From Juglans regia (Eukaryota; Streptophyta; Magnoliopsida; Fagales; Juglandaceae), in the NCBI RefSeq assembly GCF_001411555.2, contig NC_049907.1, forward strand, positions 5,402,243-5,466,242: a DNA stretch of 64,000 nucleotides, read 5' to 3'. The translations under genes were made by a program, and so were the position numbers. The stretch's first letter is position 1. Each line of letters starts with the position of its first letter. This document shows positions 56,831 through 64,000 of this stretch, one piece after another. The notes below the pieces were generated by a model, which was not told the DNA's origin, did no database searches, and saw nothing but the letters and a program-made list of their open reading frames with translations.

Positions 56831-58187
56831 GAAAGATAACCATTCGTTAATTTTTAATTTTTTTTATCTTAATTGAATACACGTGATCGAATCACACGCT
56901 CATGCCACTAAAAAAACAGCTGTGGGACTATGTAAAGTTGGGCCATTTATAAGGAAAAAAAATATTTATAATTATAAATTGTGTAACTGTTACGTAATCG
57001 TTTTAAAAAAAGTGAATAAAATATAAAATTTATATAAAAAAATTATTTCTTTATTTTTTTAAAAATAATTACATAACGTTTAAACACTTTACGATTATAT
57101 ATAAAATTATAATATATATAAAGAGTGGTTTTAGCCTTTTTTTTTTTTTCCTTATTGTTAGTGTTTTATTATAAACATAATTTATTTCTTATTTTTTTAA
57201 AATTTTTATCATTTTTTTAAATGACACGTGGCAATTATTATTGATTTGAAAACAAATAGAGGGCTGTTTTTTTTTTTTTTTAATAAATCATACCACATGG
57301 GGTTAATTTTATAATGCATATAGCGTTTGAACACAATTTCCTATATACATTTACTTAAATTTGAAAGCACAATTAAAATATAAAAGGAGATCACGAGTAA
57401 CGATAGATCATATATATACAGTCATTTTTATAATTATGTTTTAAAATTAAAGTATTTATATAAAATAAATTGAACTCATTCTAACAATAGCAATAGCAAT
57501 AGCAATAGTCATTTTAACTAAAGGAAAGAGAATACAGACTACCTCCAATAATGTCCATGTAAGACTTCTCGAATCACATGAGCATTTGTGATCTATCTCT
57601 GTTTTGATTAGACTAGTGAATTCAATCAAACAATTAAAAAGAGTGAATCTCTTCTAAGGCCGGTTTAAATTTCTATTCTGCACACTGAACCCGGTCGACT
57701 GCTCCGCGTCACGGTTTGGTTTCAGAATCACAGAAGGGCTTGTCCCTCGTCCCCCCGCCCCGGCATCACCCCGGCACATGCGGCTTCTCATATTCCACAG
57801 GAGTGACAATGTGCTGAGTCAAAGCACCGAAACGACAAGATTCAAACTGTCTAATTTAAATTATAATATTTAAAATTTATCTTTTTAAATTATATTCACT
57901 TAAAAAAAACATTTCAAAATGAATAATAAAAACAATACATATTTTTTTTTTTAACATTATACCGAGAAAAGTGAAAGTGGATTTAATTCTTGAACAACCC
58001 TCGACCCACTTGCCAAAACAAACGATAAGATATTAAGAATCTGGGCCATCACATTGACATAACGTGGCGACACATGACATAACCAATTAATGTGCAGCTT
58101 CAATTCCAAGATGTTTCAATGTTTCAACACAATAAATTGGACGGTGCTTACATACTTCAAACATTCGTTTTTTTTTTTTTAAATGAA

Positions 58188-58430
58188 AAATACTACTCTT
58201 CCAACTTATAACTCCCATTAGAAGTTATCATTGGATATTTTTATTTTATTTTTATTTTTATTTAATAATTAAATAAATATTTTTTAATAATATTTTAATT
58301 TTTATTTATTTTTTAAATTTTTTTTAAAATATTAATAAATACATGTAAAAAAAATTAAAAATTAAAAATTAAAAAATAACTAACAGGAGTTCAACGGGAG
58401 CACCAACGGTAGAAGTAGCACCACCTTTTT
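58188..58430. repeat. Probable MITE with imperfect inverted ends
   Basis: The left TACTACTCTTCCAACTTATA and ACTCCCATTAGAAG correspond imperfectly to the reverse of GTTCAACGGGAGCACC and AACGGTAGAAGTAGCA. The centre is A/T only. No target duplication was fixed. Confidence 0.45.
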
Positions 58431-59150
58431 TTTATTTTAATATTTACATAATTTTATATATTTTTTAAATTAAAGAATTATCTAAACATATCGAGTTACG
58501 TAATAAATAATAAAAAAATTCGAGATGAAAAAAAATATATCGTTAAATTTCCCATTACATGCGTATATATTTTTGTGATGAGAATTGTTATATATATAAA
58601 AAAAATTACATAAAAAAAATTTAATATAATTTTATAAAATTTATTAGATCTATTTTATAAATTTATAATTTTATAATTTATTATAGTATATCAAATCACA
58701 TTAATTTATAAATTTATTTTTATATAATTTATTTATAGTTAAAATATTTTACTTTTACGATTCATTCGTATATGAAAAAGAAAGCTTGTCCAAACAGATT
58801 AAAACAAAATTGAAGCCAACCAGGACTTGGCCTTATCTAAATATTTGGACAGGCCAAATTCAATTAAAATAACCACATGAAATTCCCAAAAAGACCATCC
58901 CATTATTTTTGGACAGTCCAAAAAGCATCATGATCTGTTTCCCCATGCAGACATGAACAAAGAACAAATCATAAAATTGAAAAAAACAAGAAGCCACTAC
59001 CAAATATTATAATTTATACTCATCGTTTGTCCCAAGAAATCAAGATCTTTTTATTATGATTTGATTTGATTAATCACAATTAAACCAGCACGTTAATTCC
59101 TATTAACGGCGTCTACTTAACGGAGAGTCCCCACTTACCGATGATCCCCG

Positions 59151-60050
59151 TCACTCCTCTCTTCCCCCACCGGTTCTGTACCCTTTCCGTGAACTTTCTA
59201 CTCTGGTCAAAACGACGCCGTGGCTCTTCGGAATCTCCGGCTGCTCGCATTCCAGAACCTGCTTCCTCACCTCCTCTGGCAATCTTAACGTGTATCGTTC
59301 CGTGTTCTCTCCGGGTTGAACCACTGATTCCCCCGTCGAGTTAGACTCCTGAAACTTCTCAGGTATCCTCTGCCTCACCGGAAGGTTTGCGATCTCACGT
59401 GCCTGTTGTAAGCCTCCGCTTTCAACTTCCTCAACGTTAACCACGACGTGATTTTGGTCTTCCCCGACTTGGGATGTCGAGTTTTCCGGCGTTGACTCGT
59501 TTGCTTGTGATGGATCGGCTTTGGAGGCCTCCGGGGTGAGCCTCGCTCTGCAAACCGGACAAGTTCCCCAGGAGGTTAACCAGGTGTCGATACAATAAGG
59601 GTGGAAGACGTGGTTGCACTTGGGTAACAAACGGAGTGTTTCGTGATCCTCGAACTCGTTCAAGCATACCGCGCACTCCAGCGCTCCTCTGCCGATTTTA
59701 AGACCCTTGACCGCGGAGTACGCAAGTATCGGAAAGGTCTCAACCACCGCAGGGTCGAGACCGCGACGTTTGGGTCGGTCGGGAGTGGAAGACACATCCG
59801 GTCTGACGGTTCTTGAAGCTGCCGCGGCTCGCGACCGTGTACACTGTTTGATGTAGATGGAGAAGAACGCAAGCAAGGCAAATCCGCACACGAGGACGAC
59901 GGTGATGATCAACGTGGAGGGAGTGAGGTCCAAGTCGAATCGGAAGGGACTGTCCGTCGATTCGGCGGTTGGCTGGGCATAGGCATACTGAAGGTACGCC
60001 GGCGCAATGAGAAGCAGGTAGAGCCGTAAGATTCCATAGCAATCTTCCAT
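59151..60050 (-). CDS. ATL-type RING-H2 E3 ubiquitin ligase, single exon (copy 2)
   Basis: The 299-residue paralogue of the gene at 47605-48654, on the same strand 10.5 kb away. It has an N-terminal hydrophobic leader (about 8-25), a transmembrane segment (about 46-67, STLIITVVLVCGFALLAFFS), GLD at 97-99, RLKIG-like KGLKIGRGALE, and RING-H2 at 126-167 with spacing identical to copy 1 and LPKCNHVFH, DTWL, CPVC. The block GENTERYTLRLPEEVRKQ is identical to copy 1. Copy 2 is 50 residues shorter, mainly in its C-tail, which ends in RGREE-like basic and acidic residues. As in other ATLs it should sit in a membrane with the RING in the cytosol. The frame is intact, with the stop at 59151-59153. Confidence 0.95.
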   Translation of the reverse strand: MEDCYGILRLYLLLIAPAYLQYAYAQPTAESTDSPFRFDLDLTPSTLIITVVLVCGFALLAFFSIYIKQCTRSRAAAASRTVRPDVSSTPDRPKRRGLDPAVVETFPILAYSAVKGLKIGRGALECAVCLNEFEDHETLRLLPKCNHVFHPYCIDTWLTSWGTCPVCRARLTPEASKADPSQANESTPENSTSQVGEDQNHVVVNVEEVESGGLQQAREIANLPVRQRIPEKFQESNSTGESVVQPGENTERYTLRLPEEVRKQVLECEQPEIPKSHGVVLTRVESSRKGYRTGGGREE

Positions 60051-61648
60051 TTCCTCAGTACTCTAGCTAATTTCGAAGTCCTACTCCAATTGAAAAGATT
60101 GGGATGATATTAAAATAAGAAGAGACAGAAAGAAAAATGTGCTGGCAATGGCGTACGTGGAGGGGAAGAGTACAAACTTAGCTGGTGAAGGTTCTAACTT
60201 TGTAACCATGAGACTACCGTTCATCAATTTTTAAGGTATCTTCACAAAAACATAGTACGATAGTCCTTTAACGTGGCCAAATGGTTGATTTTTCGAATTT
60301 AGGTACATGATGTTTTAATGATACATATATATTATACGAGGAGTGGGCATACGAGATAAAGCATATACATATATGCATGTTGCATGACATGACATTTACG
60401 GCTCTTGAATGATCGGTGGTGGACCAATCATCAATATTCTTCATGCATTTCACACCCCACAGATTTCGTTTCACTTATGAGAAAAAAGAAAAAAAAAAAG
60501 TTCAAAAGTTCATTTACACAGTTGTCAAGATGAAATAAAATATTTTGTTAAAAATTAAATAAAATATTATTTTTATTTTGAAATTTAAAAAAATTAAATT
60601 ATTTTTTATATTTTATGTGAGAATTTAAAAAAAATATATTAATTATATAAGAAGAGATGAGATAATTTAATTTTACTCTTAATAAAGAGTCCACATCGCT
60701 CTTCAACTCTTTATCTCTTGATTTTGGTACCACAACTTTTGTATAATTGTGTTTCTATAATTGATATTATTCAATGAAATAATGTAAACTTAAAAAAGAT
60801 GAATAAAGATGATCAAGCCTCTGTTTGTTTACTTAGAAAGTGAGTCAAGATGCTAATTCTCCCCCTTTTATTTTCCACTCCAAATTGGCCCATTTCAGGT
60901 AAATACCTACAAAAGAAACATAATGATTGGAGCATATATAGTAACTCCAAGTCCAAGAATTATTCCGAATTATTAAATTATTTTTATTATAGAATAAATT
61001 TAATGTATTGCGTGACAAAACCATCCCAGTTTATTAACTTACTTTTATAAGAATTATTTATAGATCTAACATTTATCAATTCTTTTTGTTGTTCAACTTG
61101 TAGAGTAATCATGATATATATACTTACATCATTTTTTTTTTTTACAATTTTGTTTTAAGTATAGAGTAATTATGTTAAACATATGGGGGTGCCATTTAGC
61201 ATTACTGATGATCAATAGGGAGATAGTGATCATGATCTTCGAATTAAAAAAACTTCAATATTGTAATGAAATGATATCATCACATTGACTAGTTGTAAAA
61301 TGGATGGTAAAGTACTAATAGGAAAATCATTATTCATATATATATAAACTATATATATATACGTATTCTTTTATTTTCTCTAATTAATTATATATATGAG
61401 AAACTACTCCGGCCATCTTAAATCTCATATTCATTAAAGTAGTAAGATAATCGGTGCCAAATAATTTGAGTCAAAGGTCACGAATAAAAGAATACACATT
61501 TCTCTGTAAGAATCATGTACATCTTTGAGAAGATCCAACATGACTTCTACCGTACAAATAAATATCAATGGATTAAATATTGTGAATTTGATAAAATACC
61601 GATCTAATTTAAAAGCTATAGTTTGGATAATATAATATTGTAACTAAT
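60051..61648. other. Upstream region of ATL copy 2 and AT-rich sequence
   Basis: The ATL copy 2 promoter should lie near 60051-60300. The rest is AT-rich, with a MITE-like block at 60530-60680. The minus frame at 60268-60474 lacks a motif. Confidence 0.45.
60530..60680. repeat. AT-rich dispersed MITE-like element
   Basis: A member of the family at 15600-15990 and 56410-56580, recognised by AAATAAAATATTATTTTTAT, AATTATTTTTTATATTTTATG and AAGAGATGAGATAAT. Confidence 0.35.
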
Positions 61649-61662
61649 TTGAACTAACTCTT

Positions 61663-62510
61663 CATCTATTTTTTTTTAAAAACAAAAAAAAAATTTCTCT
61701 CTGTTTTCTCTTTAGCCAAGACTCCCCATCATCTCACCCAGGAAGCTTTTTCATTCATCGGGGGGAGGGGGGTTGGTGCTTCAGCTCCACCACCTCCCCT
61801 CCTCACCAACCATGATCTTGTCTATTTCCATTTAACTTTGTCTATTTTCGGTTGGTTTTCTAGTTTTTTTTCATTAGCACCGTCACTTTTCAATCTGCTA
61901 CTTTCTGGCAATATAGGGTCGACATGCGCCCCTCCATCAGCTTCTCTAGGTGCCGACCTTCCAGATGGCAGAAGAAATCCGCTCATATGTGTGGCGCATG
62001 AGATTCATATGCCACCACGCACAACAATTTCGGGACTAGCGGCATCAAATCTTTTAGATCTGACTGTTATCTTCACTCTATATGTAACGCGTGGCCTGCA
62101 CATCTAGAGTGAAGAGAAAACTATCGCCGACGATTTGTCATAGTTTCCAATTGCTACGCTATGTTCATGCTTTCGCTAACCATTGATCGAGCTAAGTGGA
62201 CGTGAAAGTCTCTTCCAGACAGTCTAGACCAACAATTTGCAGCACATAATCCTTTACTGCAGCTTCTAACCGCAGTTCTATAGTTTGTTTATCAAACTAT
62301 ATAAAACCATCACCAAACGGTCTCTCCTTATGGGAAATGGGTGGGAGCCATATTTTTTGCTCCAAATCCCTCTTTTTCCTTTTCATGTTGTAATATATTG
62401 GTTTTGAAAAGACTGTAGGAGACTCTCACCCATTAAATCTTGTATCTTATAACCGCTATTATATCTATGAATGTTTTACTTTGCTGAGAAAAAAAAAAAA
62501 AAAAAAAAAC
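61663..62510 (+). mobile_element. Non-LTR-type insertion (~0.85 kb) with poly(A) tail
   Basis: The insertion ends in 21 A (about 62489-62509). The flanks AATTTGAACTAACTCTT (61646-61662) and AACTTGAACTAACTCTT (62511-62527) form a 17-bp duplication with one difference. The interior has a CT-rich leader, a G-rich patch (61759-61774) and a short frame at 61838-62107 without known domains. It is a retroposed sequence, either a short LINE copy or a reverse-transcribed transcript. No reverse transcriptase is left. Confidence 0.75.
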
Positions 62511-62527
62511 AACTTGAACTAACTCTT

Positions 62528-63293
62528 ATCATTTGTAATTAGTGTAAAAGTTAGTTTTATCACATTGTAATAATTAAAAACCCCATTATTGCGTTCATTT
62601 TGTTTCGGGCGAAATGAAAAATAGTCACAAAATTATTTAGCTACTACTTTTATAATCACGTCAGATTATGGAACAATTTAACCCGAGTTTTTTAATTTTC
62701 GTTTTTTTCAAACAAAATGCTTTTAATTTTGTTCCTTTTTGGAAACTCCTTTATATGTTTGCATGAAGATAAATGTATTGAAATTTTAAATTCCAATGAT
62801 TACATCCGAATTAAATGGATGAGATTATATATATATAATCTCAAATTGCTGTCATCAAGACTTCTCACAAACTACTACATACCTAAAAAATAAAGAGGAA
62901 TTTCATACTATTGCTCATCAATCAACATCACCTGGACATGTTTCTTCTTATATCAAAAGGTATTTGGAAGATTAGAACAAATATTAATAATCAAGCATTT
63001 ATTAAAATCATCAATTTTTTTATTGAAGCAAATATATATATATATATATATATATTAATATATCCATCGATAAACTAACAACCAATTAATACAAGGATGA
63101 TTAAAATCTTTTGGAACTTCAGTTCTTTTTGCATTAGCTTCACTCTAGAGTCTCTTAAAACAAATATGTTCTATTTTCAATGAAGGGGAAAATATTTTTA
63201 AAAAAGCAATAAATTCTACTCTAATGTCTATTAAAAAGAATTTATATATATATGAATCAAACCATTAATATATATATTATCTTTTAAGTAATG

Positions 63294-63333
<40 letters not shown>

Positions 63334-64000
63334 CACTTCAAAGTTCTAACCAAAATATTTATAGAGTATTTCTAAAGATTGGACTTTTTTAATATATAAG
63401 TTGTGGTTGGGATCCGCGGCCGCTAGCTTCTCCAAATTTCATAACATTTCTTTCTTTTTTTCCATGTAATTTCTTTCTTTTGCATCTTCCATTCTTTACT
63501 AGCTGTAGTACGTATAATATTCAATCATGTAATCCCTCATAAACGACCTACATATTATATATATATATATATAATTAGTTATATAAATGAGTCCGATCCT
63601 TTTCATTTATTCTACTGTTCTTAAAAAAATTATATATAAGTAATTATTCGCAATGTTAACATATATATAACAAGATTTAATTTTTAAAAATATATGATTC
63701 CATATTTTCTTTTTAATCAAATTTTATTATGTAAAGAGTGTCCGTTTACCAAAACTCTTTTTTTTTCTTAATTAATAAAAACATGCTCTTAATTTCCAAA
63801 TCAGGCCAGAAAAAATGCCATCCGGCCATGCATGGGCAACTCTGCATGGAGTCATGGACCCGGACAGCGATCGAGATGATCATTCATTGCTAGCTGCCAC
63901 TGGCCACTGCCACCTTGTTTTGTCTCCCGTTCCTTTTCCTAGCTGTTCTATTTACGAAAACCGATAGAACTTGATTGATGATCATACATCACCCGCTCGA
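62528..64000. other. AT-rich sequence to the window end
   Basis: No gene recognised. TA microsatellites lie at about 63030-63055, 63296-63330 and 63555-63573. The last 220 bp are less AT-rich and could be upstream sequence of a gene outside the window. The rare-cutter cluster at 63410-63427 is described separately. Confidence 0.5.
63410..63427. other. Overlapping BamHI, SacII, NotI and NheI sites
   Basis: GGATCC (63410-63415), CCGCGG (63414-63419), GCGGCCGC (63416-63423) and GCTAGC (63422-63427) overlap in 18 bp within an AT-rich region. This could be chance or a linker artefact. Nothing else in the neighbourhood looks like vector. Confidence 0.6.

Larger units (their letters stand above)
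55945..59150. other. Intergenic sequence right of the LTR element
   Basis: AT-rich with several MITE-like blocks (56410-56580, 58188-58430, 58590-58740). A GC-richer patch lies near 57690-57810 and a CAATAG run near 57485. No gene recognised apart from the faint zinc-knuckle-like trace at 56595-56830. Confidence 0.45.

Noticed and set aside
59437..60042. Extra minus-strand frames over ATL copy 2
   Set aside because: They are alternative frames of the ATL ORF, without cysteine/histidine spacing of their own.

Overview
The window is nuclear DNA of a flowering plant. Genes are sparse and have introns with GT..AG borders. The background is very AT-rich, with many (TA)n tracts and small palindromic AT-rich elements. 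Every plant transposon class is represented: LINE, Ty3/gypsy LTR, CACTA, hAT and Helitron. The small-element families and the LINE tail resemble ones I associate with woody eudicots of the Fagales, perhaps Juglandaceae. That placement is inference, not proof.

Four host genes look intact: (1) a MATE/DETOXIFICATION transporter, + strand, 18418-22608, eight exons that splice in frame to 497 aa; (2) a single-exon ANTH-domain clathrin-assembly protein, - strand, 33414-34406, 330 aa; (3) and (4) two single-exon ATL-type RING-H2 ubiquitin ligases, - strand, 47605-48654 (349 aa) and 59151-60050 (299 aa). The ATL genes share an N-terminal hydrophobic segment, a GLD box, RING-H2 and a conserved C-terminal block, so they are probably tandem duplicates pushed apart by an LTR retroelement. 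Broken host-derived pieces are a 3' MATE pseudogene (15452-16970) upstream of the intact MATE gene, a short stretch resembling the armadillo region of UPL3/UPL4 HECT ligases (1304-1441), and an unidentified two-exon fragment (2887-3226).

Most of the rest is layered transposon. At 3.3-10.3 kb a 5'-truncated LINE with one long open ORF and a perfect 15-bp target duplication sits inside a hAT-like element with a perfect 8-bp duplication. That element lies upstream of a Helitron-type 3' end. At 11.0-15.0 kb a solo LTR with a 5-bp duplication carries a nested hAT MITE. At 25.9-31.8 kb lies a decayed CACTA (En/Spm) element with tnp2-like and TNPA/Ptta-like remains and a recognisable terminus. A second CACTA 3' end lies inverted at 35.4-36.6 kb, so the ANTH gene sits between two opposed CACTA ends. 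At 39.7-45.3 kb is a minus-strand Ty3/gypsy-like element with PBS, gag and PPT but no pol. At 50.0-55.9 kb is a plus-strand element with LTRs, a decayed gypsy-type gag, a 76-bp minisatellite and an antisense integrase tail. Three smaller non-LTR insertions are delimited by target duplications (23.2, 37.9 and 61.7 kb).

The intact genes do not form an operon or pathway. The MATE, ANTH and ATL genes act separately, in efflux, endocytosis and membrane-linked ubiquitination. I found no tRNA, rRNA or CRISPR. I see no convincing new molecular system. The most unusual things are the LINE-in-hAT nest near a Helitron end, the paired Helitron ends with captured-looking exons, a 74-bp-arm foldback, and an 18-bp cluster of rare-cutter sites near the right end.
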